The translations under genes and the position numbers were made by a program. From positions 1 to 64,000 of the forward strand of contig NZ_CP069161.1 of NCBI RefSeq assembly GCF_018802605.1: 64,000 nucleotides of DNA, in the 5' to 3' direction. The notes under the pieces were generated by a model, which was not told the origin of the DNA, ran no database searches, and saw only the letters and a list, made by a program, of their open reading frames with translations. Shown here one piece after another: positions 26,444 through 36,190 of this stretch (positions within the stretch are counted from its first letter, which is position 1; every line of letters begins with the position of its first letter). This DNA comes from Paludibacterium paludis. Its GTDB lineage: Bacteria > Pseudomonadota > Gammaproteobacteria > Burkholderiales > Chromobacteriaceae.

Positions 26444-29128
26444 TCAGAACTCGTAGCCGATCTCGGCCCAGAACTGGCGCCCCATCTCGTAGCGGCGATA
26501 GCGCTTGTCGCCATAGGTGTAGGTGCCCGTCACATTGCGCCGGTTCAACAGATTGCTGACCTCGAGCGAGGTATACATTCCGCCGGCGAACGCCGGCTTC
26601 CACAACAGCCGGGCGTCCCAGGTGAATGTGCTCGGCAGGCGCTCGTCCCGCACCATATAGAAGTACTCGTCGCCGATTTTCTTGATGCTGTTGCGATCCT
26701 GCTCGGGCTGCGTCACCTTGCTGCGCCAGCGCAACTGATGGCTCAGGCTCAGACCGTACGACGGCCACTGGGTCGACACGTTCAGGTTCAGCGCGCGCGG
26801 ACGGTTGTAGTCCGGCGAGTTGAGCGACGCCACATCCACCAGTTGCCCGTTGTGCCATACCTTGTCGGTGCGGACATGGTAATCCGAGGTCATACTGTTG
26901 TAGCCGTCGCTGCCCTGCAGACTGGTCCGCTGCCGGCTCAGGGTCAGCGACACGGACGCCTGGGTAAAGCTGCCGGCCAGGGCGAACGGCCTGGCGTTCC
27001 GCAACTCGAAAATCACCGCGTCGTAACGGCTCTTGCCGCGGTTCACATATTTGAGGAATGTCGCCTTGTTGAGCATGTCGGCGTTGTCGCGCCGGAACTG
27101 AGCGATCTGCCGGCGCAGCGCGGCACGCTCGGCGTTGCTCAGTCCGGGACCGCGCAACCGGTCCTCCAGCAGGCGCAGCTTGGTCTGCAGGGCGATCGCG
27201 TCCGGGAATTGCCGGTCGCGCACCACCGGATCGTGGCCGTCGCGATGCACGTAACGGACGCCGGCCACGGCGCTGTCGCCGCGGTAGGTCAGACCGAGCA
27301 GCGTCTCGTCCTCGTACGGCGTGCGCAAACCCGCGTAGCCACCGTAATCCTGGCCAAGCTCGGTGCGGTAGACATCCGGCTCGCTGCCGCCGGACGACCA
27401 GTCGAGGGTTTCCTGATAGAGACCGCGGTTTTCCGCTTCCTTGAGCTTGTACGCCAGCATCGAGCGGCCGTAGTAGCGGTTAAGGCCGGCATTCATCAGC
27501 CAGCGCCCGTCGCCGTTGACATCCCAGCCGAGCGCCAGACGCGGCGCGAACAGGGTTTCACGCAAAAAATCGTCGCGATCGACGCGCAGACCGAGCCTGG
27601 CCTCGACACGCCCGTAATTGACGCGGTCCTCGAGCCACAGCCCGTTGCTGGAGAAGCGGGTGCCCGACTCCCCTTTGGGGAACACGGTGCGCGACACCGG
27701 ATCGAAGGCGCCGCTGCAGCCCGTGGCATCGTACCGGCAACCGTAGGTCACCTGGACACTGTCTTCGGGGCGCAGGTAGTTCGCCTTCACTTTGGCCAGC
27801 TGCACCCCCGCCGACAGGGCGTGGGTCAAAGGACCGGTGGCGAGCGGGTCGGCCTCGAATTTGAAGCGCGCCTCGTAGGTGCGCTGACGGCTCCGCAGAT
27901 TGCCGTAACCGCCATGCTCGTTGAGAATCGGCGCGCGCGATAGCACATCCAGCCATTGCTCCTTCTGCGGCGAGGGCATGCCCTCGGCCTGACGGGTCAA
28001 TAGCTCGCGCAACTCGGCGATGTCCCCCACCTTGCGGCGCTCCTTGGCCGGCGTATCGCGCCGGTCGTCCTGCAGACCGACGCCCGCCACCGCCTCGAAG
28101 CGGCCGCGCTCCAGGCGCTGTGTCCAGCTGATCGAGGCGCCGTAGGAATCATGGTTCCGGGTGTAATCCGAATGGCTAAGACCGTTGAGGAACAGCGACT
28201 CGCGGCTCCGGGCCGCGTTGAGCGACAGATCGACGGCGGTGGCCGCGCCGGGCACCCAGCTGAACTTGACCAGGGCATTGTCGATGGCGCGCTTTTGCTG
28301 CTTGTTGCCGTCGTCGACCAGTTCGATCATCGGCCGGCCCGGCGCGCCAACGAGAATCCCGCCGTTTTCTTCGGAAGGGATCGTCGACTCGCGGCGCGAC
28401 AGCGACATCACCATGCCCCAATCGCGGCCAAGCCCCTTCTCCGCCGACACCGTATAGAAATTCTTCTTGAACTGCTGCTGGAAGCGGGACGGAGCGCTGG
28501 CGTCGTTGCGTTGCGCGGCGCTGTCCATCTCCGGGTCCAGAGGCTGTTTCGTCCAGCTGTCGCGGGTGGTGCGCCAGCTGGCGGCGAAATGGTCGCTGCC
28601 GGAATAGCGCTTGGTGCGGGCATCGATCACCCCGCCGGTGAAGCCGCCGAATTCGGCGGGAACATTGCTGTCCATCACCGTCACCGACTCGAGCAGGCGG
28701 CTGTCGACATAAAAGCCCTGGGTATCCGAACCGGTCGACACCACCAGCTGCCCTTGCCCCCGGTCGGCCGGATCGAGGTCGTTGTTGGTGCCCATGCCAT
28801 CCAGCCGGAACTGGTTCTGCCAGAACGGACTGCCATGAATGGAGATCTGGTCGGGTCGCAGCTCTCCGGGCGTCATGCTGCTGCCCGCCGCATTGGAGAA
28901 CTGCACGGCGGGATTGTCGCGCAGCAGATCGGTCAGGTTGCCGTTCTGGTTGGGCCGCTCCTTGATGCTCTCCTTGTCCAGCATCGACTTGCCCGTCAGC
29001 TTGTCCTTGCGGGTCGCCGTGACATTGACCGTGGGCAATTCAGTGGACGCTTCGGCCGCCACGGCCTGATGCGTGACGCATGAAAGGAGGATAAACAGTA
29101 AGCGGTATCGGTAGGGCGGCAGAGGCAT
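26444..29128 (-). CDS. TonB-dependent outer-membrane receptor (FusA/YddB-like position)
   Basis: 894 residues. Signal peptide (RYRLLFILLSCVTHQAVAA), TonB-box-like ELPTVNVTAT directly after it, plug domain (about 45-190, with DQISIHGSPFWQNQFRLDG and FGGFTGGVIDART), then a long beta-barrel ending in the aromatic YEF typical of Bam substrates. It takes up a ligand across the outer membrane using TonB energy. A Fur box and divergent promoters upstream say that it is iron regulated. The divergent ABC transporter and M16 protease point to a protein-bound iron source, as in the Fus system, or to a PQQ/YddB-like role. Confidence 0.92.
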   Translation of the reverse strand: MPLPPYRYRLLFILLSCVTHQAVAAEASTELPTVNVTATRKDKLTGKSMLDKESIKERPNQNGNLTDLLRDNPAVQFSNAAGSSMTPGELRPDQISIHGSPFWQNQFRLDGMGTNNDLDPADRGQGQLVVSTGSDTQGFYVDSRLLESVTVMDSNVPAEFGGFTGGVIDARTKRYSGSDHFAASWRTTRDSWTKQPLDPEMDSAAQRNDASAPSRFQQQFKKNFYTVSAEKGLGRDWGMVMSLSRRESTIPSEENGGILVGAPGRPMIELVDDGNKQQKRAIDNALVKFSWVPGAATAVDLSLNAARSRESLFLNGLSHSDYTRNHDSYGASISWTQRLERGRFEAVAGVGLQDDRRDTPAKERRKVGDIAELRELLTRQAEGMPSPQKEQWLDVLSRAPILNEHGGYGNLRSRQRTYEARFKFEADPLATGPLTHALSAGVQLAKVKANYLRPEDSVQVTYGCRYDATGCSGAFDPVSRTVFPKGESGTRFSSNGLWLEDRVNYGRVEARLGLRVDRDDFLRETLFAPRLALGWDVNGDGRWLMNAGLNRYYGRSMLAYKLKEAENRGLYQETLDWSSGGSEPDVYRTELGQDYGGYAGLRTPYEDETLLGLTYRGDSAVAGVRYVHRDGHDPVVRDRQFPDAIALQTKLRLLEDRLRGPGLSNAERAALRRQIAQFRRDNADMLNKATFLKYVNRGKSRYDAVIFELRNARPFALAGSFTQASVSLTLSRQRTSLQGSDGYNSMTSDYHVRTDKVWHNGQLVDVASLNSPDYNRPRALNLNVSTQWPSYGLSLSHQLRWRSKVTQPEQDRNSIKKIGDEYFYMVRDERLPSTFTWDARLLWKPAFAGGMYTSLEVSNLLNRRNVTGTYTYGDKRYRRYEMGRQFWAEIGYEF

Positions 29129-29200
29129 GGCGGTTATTTTTTCAGTGAATTCGAGCCAAGTTCACACTTCTGTTTCGAACATCGGCCATAAGTTGCCAAC

Positions 29201-29253
29201 ATTGTAAAGTTAAATTGTGTAAATTTGCAATGATAATGATTAGCATTTACAAT
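29201..29253. promoter_or_regulatory. Divergent sigma-70 promoters sharing one -35 hexamer
   Basis: The palindrome TTGCAA at 29225-29230 serves both strands. Rightward it is followed after 17 bases by TACAAT (29248-29253) for the ABC transporter gene. Leftward it is followed after 18 bases by TACAAT (29206-29201) for the TonB receptor gene. Read directly from the sequence; activity is inferred. Confidence 0.6.
29232..29250. promoter_or_regulatory. Fur box
   Basis: GATAATGATTAGCATTTAC matches the 19-base Fur consensus at 15 of 19 positions. It fills the spacer of the rightward promoter and abuts the shared -35 element, so iron-loaded Fur should silence both divergent transcripts. Confidence 0.85.
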
Positions 29254-29294
29254 ATAACATACCTCCATAAATTGGATTAAATATTTTGTATACG

Positions 29295-30968
29295 ATGCGC
29301 GAAGTCCTGTTCCTGTTCCGTTACTGGACCGACAAACGCGGCCGCAAAGACGCGCTACTGTTGGGCCTGACCCTGTCGCTGGCCGTCGGCAGCGTGTATC
29401 TGGGCGTTGAATTCAACCGCTGGAGCGGCAGCTTCTACAACGCCCTGCAAGCGCTGGACGCCGGCAAGACCTACGCGCTGCTCGGCACCTACCTCGCTCT
29501 GCTGGCGGGCATCGTCGCCACGCGGGTGGCGGTGACCTACCTCAAGGAGCGGCTGGCACTGCGCTGGCGCGCCTGGCTGACCGAAATGCTGCTGGGCAAA
29601 TGGCTGCACAAGGGACGCCACTACCGCCTGGAAACGCAGGCCGGCCACGACAACCCCGACCAGCGGCTGGCCGAGGACACCGCGCTGTTCAGCCGCGGCG
29701 TGCTGGACGCCAGCCTCAGTCTGCTCAGTTCGGTTCTCTCGCTGATTTCGTTCAGCGCCATCCTCTGGCAATTGTCCGCCAGCATGCCCCTGCCGGTTCT
29801 TGGCGACACGATTCCCGGCTACCTGGTATGGGCCTGTGTGATCTATACGTTGGCGGGATCGCTGATCACGCACTGGCTGGGCAAGGCGCTCGCCGGCATC
29901 CAGTTCCTCATCCAGCGCAAGGAAGCGGAGCTGCGGCGCGTGCTGCTGGGCCAGCGTCATCATGGCGAGTCCATCTCGTTCCAACGGGGCGAACCGACCG
30001 AGCAAGCCCGCGCCATGGAACGCCTCGGCGACGTGGTCGAGGCCCAGGAAGCGCGCATCCGCAAGGAAAAGAACCTCAGCCTCTTCACTGTGGCGTATGG
30101 GCAGGCCTCGGGCCTGGTGCCGATCTTCTGCGCCATTCCCGTCTTCTTGTCGGGCAAAATGCAGCTGGGCGGCCTGATGCAGACCAGCCAGGCGTTCATG
30201 CAGGTGAGCATGGCGCTCAGCTGGTTCATCTTCGCCTACAAGGATCTGGCCCAGCTGGCCGCCACGGTGCGCCGTCTGTCGGGCTTCATCGCCGCCTTGC
30301 GCGAGGCGGGCGGGGAAAGCGCCACCTCCGTCGCCGATGACCGCCGCCTGGTATTCAGCGGCACGGTGACCCTTCCGGACGGGACGGCGCTCGCGCCCCT
30401 GGCCTTGACCCTCGCCCCGCGCGAACGGCTTTGGCTGCAAGGGTCGTCGGGACTTGGCAAGACATCGCTGACGCGCCTGCTGGCGGGGTTGTGGCCGGCC
30501 GCCGACGGTTCGGCCATCCGCCTGCCGCAGGGACGCGGCATGTTCCTGCCGCAAAACAGCCATATCGCCGAAGGCAGCCTGATCGCCGCGCTCGCCTATC
30601 CGCACGATCCTTCCACCGTGTCCCGCGAAGCGTGCCGCGCGGCCCTGGCCGCCAGCGGACTGGAAAACTTGGGCGCGCGCCTCGACGAGGAGGCGGACTG
30701 GATGCGCCGCCTCTCCGGGGGCGAACGACAGCGCCTGGCGCTGGCCCGACTGTTCCTGCACCGGCCGGACTGGGTGGTCATGGACGAGCCGATCAACAAG
30801 CTGGATGACGCGACCGCGAGCGAACTGCTGGCATCGCTGTACCGGGAACTGCCGGAACTGACCAGCCTGACCATCAGCCATCAGCCCCTGCCCGCCTGCG
30901 CCTACACCCGTCGCCAGCAATGGGGCGCCACCCCGGTCAGCCAGGAGGCCGAACCATGCCCGGCCTGA
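29295..30968 (+). CDS. ABC transporter, fused permease-ATPase (YddA/SbmA-BacA type; FusD-like)
   Basis: 557 residues from ATG 29295; the open frame begins at TTG 29286. The N-terminal half is an SbmA/BacA-like membrane domain with about six segments (DALLLGLTLSLAVGSVYLG onward). The C-terminal ATPase has Walker A GSSGLGKTS, signature RLSGGERQRLALARL and Walker B VVMDEP. This is the YddA arrangement. The M16 protease gene begins 13 bases before its stop, so the two are coupled. In Pectobacterium the equivalent FusD is thought to export peptides left after ferredoxin digestion; direction and substrate here are inference. Confidence 0.88.
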   Translation: MREVLFLFRYWTDKRGRKDALLLGLTLSLAVGSVYLGVEFNRWSGSFYNALQALDAGKTYALLGTYLALLAGIVATRVAVTYLKERLALRWRAWLTEMLLGKWLHKGRHYRLETQAGHDNPDQRLAEDTALFSRGVLDASLSLLSSVLSLISFSAILWQLSASMPLPVLGDTIPGYLVWACVIYTLAGSLITHWLGKALAGIQFLIQRKEAELRRVLLGQRHHGESISFQRGEPTEQARAMERLGDVVEAQEARIRKEKNLSLFTVAYGQASGLVPIFCAIPVFLSGKMQLGGLMQTSQAFMQVSMALSWFIFAYKDLAQLAATVRRLSGFIAALREAGGESATSVADDRRLVFSGTVTLPDGTALAPLALTLAPRERLWLQGSSGLGKTSLTRLLAGLWPAADGSAIRLPQGRGMFLPQNSHIAEGSLIAALAYPHDPSTVSREACRAALAASGLENLGARLDEEADWMRRLSGGERQRLALARLFLHRPDWVVMDEPINKLDDATASELLASLYRELPELTSLTISHQPLPACAYTRRQQWGATPVSQEAEPCPA

Positions 30969-33769
30969 TGCGACGATGGCCGGTGGCCGGTCTGCTGGCG
31001 GTGTCGGCGCTCTTGCGCGCCGCGCCGATGCCTTCCGACCCGGCCCTGATTCAGGGGGCGCTGCCCAATGGCTTGCGCTACGCCATTCTTCCGGACGCCC
31101 GAGCCAAGGGCGAAGTGGAGTTTCGCCTGAACGTGGCCGCGGGCTCCCTGCACGAAACCGAGGCGCAACGCGGTCTTGCGCATGCCGTCGAACACATGGC
31201 GTTCAAGGGCACCCGGCAGTTCCCCGGAGTGAACGGCATGAAGGCCCTGGAGGCGGCGGGGCTGTCGGTCGGCGCCCATGTCAACGCGGAGACCAGCTAC
31301 GACTACACCCGTTACAAGCTCTCCCTGAACAACGCCACGCCGGCCACGCTCGACCTGGCCATGCGCGTCATGGCGGACTGGTCTGGGGGACTCCTTTTCG
31401 AACCCTCGGCCTTCGACAGCGAGCGGCCGGTCATCCTCGAGGAGTGGCGCATGAAGCGCGGCGTCGCCTACCGGCTCGGATTGGCCCAGGACGCGCTGCG
31501 CTATGCCGGCAGCCGCTACGCCGACCGGGAGGTGATCGGCACCGAGGCCGTGCTGCGCCATGCGCCGGTGAGCGAGGCCCGCGCCTTTTATGACCACTGG
31601 TACCGTCCGGAGCGCATGACGGTGGTGGTGGCCGGCGATGTGGATCCCGCGCGGATCAAGGCCCTGATCGAGACACGCTTCGCCCCGCTCGCGCCCCGCG
31701 CGCCGGCGCTCCCCGAGCGGGGACTGAGCGCGTTCCCGCCGCGGCCTCCCTTGCAGGTCGCCCGCTTCACCGACCCGGAAAACGCCCGCCGCCAGATCAT
31801 GATCCGCTGGGCGCGCCAGCTTGACGCGCCTGCCAGCGACAGCGCCTCCGTATGGCGCGACTGGCTGGAAAGCCTCGCCATCAGGCTCCTGGTCAAGCGC
31901 CTTCAAGCGCTGGCCCTCGAGCCGAACGCCGTGCTTCGGGCTCCGCGCATGGCGCCGGGCTCCACACTGGTTTCCGCCGATCGCGTGGAGTACCAATTGA
32001 CCTTCGAACCGGTGGGCGGCGACCCCGGCCCCGCCCTGAAAACCGTGCTCGCCGAGATCGAGCGGCTGCGCGCGCATGGCGCCCCGCGCGAAGACCTGTC
32101 CGCCATCATCAATGAAGAAGTCCTGAATGCCCGGGCCGCCGAACAACAGCGCCGGGAAACCGGCGTGACCGCCGACCGGCTGGTCGAAAGCCTGCATTAC
32201 CGGCTTCCCTGGTTCTCGGCGCGGCAATGGCGGGAACTGAACGAACAGTGGGCGCCCCGGGCGGGTTCCGATCATGTCCGGGCGGTCTGGGAAAGCCTGG
32301 ACGGCTTGCCGATGCAAATCCTGCAGATCGCCCGTCAGGATGATCCGGCGCTGAGTCTGACATCGGTGCGGGCGCTGCGTGCCGATGTGAAAGCCCATCC
32401 ACCGGCCGCCACGCAACCGGCCACGGTCAAGGCGTCCGTCACGCTGCCCAGGCCGGCCCCGGCGGATGTCCGGGACATCCCGGTGTCCGGTCCGGAAGGC
32501 TTCGCCCGCTGGCGCCTGGCCAACGGCATGACACTCCAGGTCCTGTCGCGACCCGGCTTCCAGGGGCCGGTGCAACTGCGCGCCACCGCGCCGGGCGGAC
32601 TCGCCGACGAAACGCCCGACGTGCGCCACATGGGCGGCATGGCCACCCTTCTCGCGGAACGGGGCGGCTATGCCGGCATCGACGGCAAGTCGCTCACGGC
32701 CTGGTCGCGCGAACGCCAGGTGGCCCTGCGCCCCTTCGTGCTATCGATGCAGCACGGGCTGAGCGGCACGGCTCCGGCCGGCCGCCTTGACGATCTCTTC
32801 GCCCTGCTGAGCGTCAAGCTGCGGACGCCGGCCATCGAATCGGCCACACTGCAAAGCGTGCGCCAGGACATCCTCTCGCGCCAGGACCGGGAAGACGCCG
32901 ACAGCGCCTTCACCCGCTTCATTTACCGCCATGGCCTGAAAAACAGCGAGATGGGGGAGAAACCGTCCGCGGCCCAACTGGCGGCCATGTCCGCGCCGGG
33001 CCTCCTCGCGCACCACCGCCGGCTGTTCGGCAGCCGTTCGGACTGGACCGTCACCGTGGTGGGGAACGTGTCCCCGGCGCGGGTACGGGATCTGGCCAAG
33101 ACCTGGCTCGCCGGACTCGCCGAAGAGGTCCCGCCACGGAAAACACCGGTGGCGGAAGGCCTGCGGCCCAAGCCCGGAGCCGGGCGCCATGTGCTCGAAG
33201 CCGGGCTGGAAGACAAGGGGGTCGTCAATCTGCAGTACGTGGCCCCGGCGGCATGGACGCCCGCCGACGCGATCGCCGCCGACTGGCTCGGCCAGCTGGT
33301 GCAGGAGCGCGTGCAGCAACGGCTGCGCCGCGATGAAGCGGCGATTTACGCCGTCGGCGCGACGCCGATGCTGGTGCGTTTCCCGGAAGGCGCGTTCATG
33401 CTGTGGATCCGCTTCAGCGCCGATCCGCGCCGGCTCGACGAATTGGCCCGCATCACCGAAGAGACCGTCCTCGCGCTTTCCCGCAATGGCCCGGACGATG
33501 CCGAGCTCGCCAGAATCCGCCGGCAATGGCGGGAAGCCCGCCAGCGCGCGCTGGAGGACGCCGGATCCTGGGCGCAGGCGCTCTCCCAGAGCGCGAGCGC
33601 CGGCGATGACCCGGCGGCCTTCGAACAAGGCTCCGACCTGGCGGCCGGCATCGCGCCGGAACGGGTGAAAGCCCTGGCGGCGCAATGGCTGTCCGGACCG
33701 GCGCGCGTGTTCCTGCTCAAACCGGATCCCGGGAGCCACACCGCGCGCGCCGCCCATGGAGCGGGCTGA
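30956..33769 (+). CDS. Periplasmic M16 zinc protease (PqqL/FusC-like)
   Basis: 937 residues, the length of E. coli PqqL (931). It starts at ATG 30956 with AGGAGG 8 bases upstream and an N-terminal signal sequence (RRWPVAGLLAVSALLRAA). The inverted zinc motif HxxEH is HAVEH at 76-80, and a second M16 domain pair fills the C-terminal half (from about 510, GFARWRLANGMTLQVL). FusC cuts imported ferredoxin in the periplasm to release its iron-sulphur cluster, and PqqL is the E. coli homologue. Overlap with the transporter gene and shared Fur control support one function. Confidence 0.92.
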   Translation: MPGLMRRWPVAGLLAVSALLRAAPMPSDPALIQGALPNGLRYAILPDARAKGEVEFRLNVAAGSLHETEAQRGLAHAVEHMAFKGTRQFPGVNGMKALEAAGLSVGAHVNAETSYDYTRYKLSLNNATPATLDLAMRVMADWSGGLLFEPSAFDSERPVILEEWRMKRGVAYRLGLAQDALRYAGSRYADREVIGTEAVLRHAPVSEARAFYDHWYRPERMTVVVAGDVDPARIKALIETRFAPLAPRAPALPERGLSAFPPRPPLQVARFTDPENARRQIMIRWARQLDAPASDSASVWRDWLESLAIRLLVKRLQALALEPNAVLRAPRMAPGSTLVSADRVEYQLTFEPVGGDPGPALKTVLAEIERLRAHGAPREDLSAIINEEVLNARAAEQQRRETGVTADRLVESLHYRLPWFSARQWRELNEQWAPRAGSDHVRAVWESLDGLPMQILQIARQDDPALSLTSVRALRADVKAHPPAATQPATVKASVTLPRPAPADVRDIPVSGPEGFARWRLANGMTLQVLSRPGFQGPVQLRATAPGGLADETPDVRHMGGMATLLAERGGYAGIDGKSLTAWSRERQVALRPFVLSMQHGLSGTAPAGRLDDLFALLSVKLRTPAIESATLQSVRQDILSRQDREDADSAFTRFIYRHGLKNSEMGEKPSAAQLAAMSAPGLLAHHRRLFGSRSDWTVTVVGNVSPARVRDLAKTWLAGLAEEVPPRKTPVAEGLRPKPGAGRHVLEAGLEDKGVVNLQYVAPAAWTPADAIAADWLGQLVQERVQQRLRRDEAAIYAVGATPMLVRFPEGAFMLWIRFSADPRRLDELARITEETVLALSRNGPDDAELARIRRQWREARQRALEDAGSWAQALSQSASAGDDPAAFEQGSDLAAGIAPERVKALAAQWLSGPARVFLLKPDPGSHTARAAHGAG

Positions 33770-33778
33770 CCAATGCCC

Positions 33779-33817
33779 TCCGACCGGACCGACGCCCTCG
33801 CGTCCTGTCCGGTCGGA
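33779..33817. terminator. Perfect long-stem hairpin after the M16 protease gene
   Basis: Arms TCCGACCGGAC / GTCCGGTCGGA (11 bases) around a 17-base loop, 10 bases past the stop codon. No T tract follows, so it may stabilise the mRNA end rather than terminate transcription. Confidence 0.5.
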
Positions 33818-33911
33818 ATACCACCCGGCGCCTGGCCATCTTGCCGGACCAACACCGTATAATGCCTTCCTGTCCCTATCATCCCGGCCTTGCCAACCCC
33901 AGATCATTCTC

Positions 33912-34532
33912 ATGCGAATCCGCCGATCCACCGCCGCCATGACCATCCTTGCCTTGCTGACCGCAGGCTACTGGACCGCCACCCACTGGAACAGCAACCG
34001 CGCGCACTCGGTGGGCGAACCGCTGGACGCCTTCAATGGCGTCGCCGTGTACTACAACGGCGGCGTGCAGAACGTGGAAGGGCGCACTGTGGCGCCGGAT
34101 GGCTACAACCTCGGTCTGCGCTATCAGTGCGTCGAGTTCGTCAAGCGCTACTATTATCAGCGTTTCGGCCACAAGATGCCCAACGACAAGGGCCATGCGC
34201 GGGACTTTTTCCAGCCCGCGCTCGCCAACGGCGCGGTCAATCCCGAACGCGGCTTGCTGCAGTACCGCAACGGCGCAGGCGACCTGCCCCGGGAAGAGGA
34301 CCTGATCGTCTTCGCGCCCTGGGTGTTCAACCGCTACGGCCATGTGGCGATCGTGAGCGCCGTGGATGAGGATTCCATCGAGATCATCCAGCAAAACCCC
34401 GGCCCCTTCGGAACGAGCCGTGAGCGCCTGCCGCTGGATAGCCAAACCGGCGCGCCGCGCGTGGCCCATGACCGTGTGCTGGGTTGGTTGCGGCTGGCGC
34501 CGACACAGCCGGTCGCGCTGGCGGAGCGGTAA
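33912..34532 (+). CDS. CHAP-domain protein, exported or membrane-anchored
   Basis: 206 residues. An N-terminal hydrophobic segment (MTILALLTAGYWTATHW, about 10-26) anchors or exports it. The CHAP (NlpC/P60-like) amidase fold follows with catalytic Cys73 in RYQCVEFVKRYY and His144 in NRYGHVAIVSA. CHAP proteins cleave peptidoglycan peptides or glutathionylspermidine amides. With the export signal a cell-wall role is more likely, but the substrate is open. No immunity or secretion gene lies beside it. Confidence 0.85.
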   Translation: MRIRRSTAAMTILALLTAGYWTATHWNSNRAHSVGEPLDAFNGVAVYYNGGVQNVEGRTVAPDGYNLGLRYQCVEFVKRYYYQRFGHKMPNDKGHARDFFQPALANGAVNPERGLLQYRNGAGDLPREEDLIVFAPWVFNRYGHVAIVSAVDEDSIEIIQQNPGPFGTSRERLPLDSQTGAPRVAHDRVLGWLRLAPTQPVALAER

Positions 34533-34611
34533 TCCAGACCGGGCATTTTTGCCTTTTGCTTAATTCACATTGAATGGTATGGTTCGATTTTTCCGCAGAG
34601 ATCCGCTTCCC

Positions 34612-36126
34612 ATGTCCAAACCTCTTATCCTGATCGCCGCACTGGCCGCGGCGTTTTCCTTCTCGGCGGCCACGGCGGCCCCCGTCCAGCCGCAGCGCAT
34701 CGAAGGACGCGTCGCCGAAGCCCTGTCCTTCACCGGCGAGACCCTGCTGGTCCGTTCCTCGAAAGGCGAGCTTGTCGAATCGGACATGGCCGTGATCAAC
34801 AGCCTGAAACTGCGCTTCCCCGAGTACGACCTGTGGGAAATCCAGTCGGCCGCCGGTCTGGCGCTGCGCAGTGGCGACCGGGAAGACCCCGTGCCGCTGC
34901 CGGCGGGCAGCTATGCGGCACTCACGCGCGCGCGGTTGTCCGACGATGGCCGGGTACTGGCCCTGGCGGCCGGCGCCGGAGGCCGTCTTGACGCGCTGCG
35001 CTGGCAGCGCGGCGGTCAACCCGAGCGGCTGGTTCCGGAAGACCGGGCCTGGCGCTCCGGGGTATCGGACATGAGCGCCGACGGCAAAACCGTCACCGGC
35101 TGGCTGCTCGCCAGCGAGGATAGCCTCCCGCAAGGGTTCATCTGGACCGCGGACAAGGGCTTCAGCCTGCTGCCCGAGCCCCTGAGCGTGCCGCTGGCCA
35201 TCAGCGCCGACGGCCGCACCGTCGCCGGCGATCACTATCGCGGCACCCTGCAGATGCTGGCGCAGCGTGATGCCCTGATGCGTTTTGACGCCGAGTCGGG
35301 CCTGGGTGAGAACGAGGGAGTGAAACACTGGGAAACCCTGGCGGTGAGCGGCGATGGCCGGCGCGTGGCGGGCTATGTCGAACTGGCCCGAAGCCGGACC
35401 TGGCAGGGCTTTGTCTGGGATACCGAGAAGGGCTTTGTGAATCCGGCCAAGCCGCCCGTGCTGCGCCACAAGGGCAAAGGCATGCCCGACCTCGCCGCCT
35501 TCGGCCGGCGCGTGCTCGCCGCCGCGGGGATGAGCGACGCGGATCGCGTGCAGTTCGTGCAGACCGATGTGGTGCGTTGGACGGCCGACGAAGGCGCGAA
35601 GCAGATCCAGCCGGACGCGGCGTTCGCCGGCCTGTCCCGCGACGGACGGTCGCTGTTTTTGCACCCGCTGGATCAGAAAGACAGGCTGCCTCCGCTCTGG
35701 CAGCTGGATGCCAACGGCAAACATGATCTGAACCAGGCCGTGGGCAGCGATACCGTCTACCTGACGATCCGCGCCGTCTCGCCGGACGGATCGCGAATGT
35801 GGCTCAACGGCAGCAAGGGGAACGCGGATCATATCCTCCTCGTGGAAAACGGAGGATTGCTGGCCTTCACTCCGGCGGTGGCTTCCATCGAGCCGCAGGC
35901 CTTCAGCCGGGATGCCGGCACCGTGGCGGGATTCAGCCGGATCGAAGAGCCCGGCTACCCCTCCATCCGCTGGCGCGCCGGCGACGCCTCGCCCCGCCTC
36001 ATGCGTTGTCCGGGCGATGAGCAGGACACCAGCCGCCACCTGATCTCCGGCGACGGCAAGGTGATCGCGGCCGGTCAGTACGACAACGGCAAAAACCACA
36101 TCTGCCTGTTCGGACCCCTGCCCTGA
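34612..36126 (+). CDS. Hypothetical exported protein with HAF/beta-propeller-like repeats
   Basis: 504 residues from ATG 34612, chosen because a classic signal peptide follows at once (KPLILIAALAAAFSFSAATAAP). The body carries repeats of the form SxDGRxVxGxx...GFIWTxxKGF (MSADGKTVTGW, ISADGRTVAGD, VSGDGRRVAGY, AGLSRDGRSLF, VSPDGSRMW), as in HAF-repeat or autotransporter-like proteins that fold as beta-propellers. No autotransporter barrel is present. Function is unknown; it is probably periplasmic. Confidence 0.8.
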   Translation: MSKPLILIAALAAAFSFSAATAAPVQPQRIEGRVAEALSFTGETLLVRSSKGELVESDMAVINSLKLRFPEYDLWEIQSAAGLALRSGDREDPVPLPAGSYAALTRARLSDDGRVLALAAGAGGRLDALRWQRGGQPERLVPEDRAWRSGVSDMSADGKTVTGWLLASEDSLPQGFIWTADKGFSLLPEPLSVPLAISADGRTVAGDHYRGTLQMLAQRDALMRFDAESGLGENEGVKHWETLAVSGDGRRVAGYVELARSRTWQGFVWDTEKGFVNPAKPPVLRHKGKGMPDLAAFGRRVLAAAGMSDADRVQFVQTDVVRWTADEGAKQIQPDAAFAGLSRDGRSLFLHPLDQKDRLPPLWQLDANGKHDLNQAVGSDTVYLTIRAVSPDGSRMWLNGSKGNADHILLVENGGLLAFTPAVASIEPQAFSRDAGTVAGFSRIEEPGYPSIRWRAGDASPRLMRCPGDEQDTSRHLISGDGKVIAAGQYDNGKNHICLFGPLP

Positions 36127-36145
36127 ACAAAAACGGCGGGCGACG

Positions 36146-36178
36146 CGGCGGTCTGTCGGGTTTTCCGGGGGACCGCCG
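36146..36178. terminator. GC hairpin between convergent genes
   Basis: CGGCGGTC / GACCGCCG with a 17-base loop, between the HAF-like gene and the convergent lipoprotein gene. Possible bidirectional terminator; no strong T tract. Confidence 0.35.
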
Positions 36179-36190
36179 GGCCGGCCGGGT

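Noticed and set aside
29355..30920. Antisense frame over the ABC transporter gene
   Set aside because: Gln/Arg-rich shadow of a clear coding frame.
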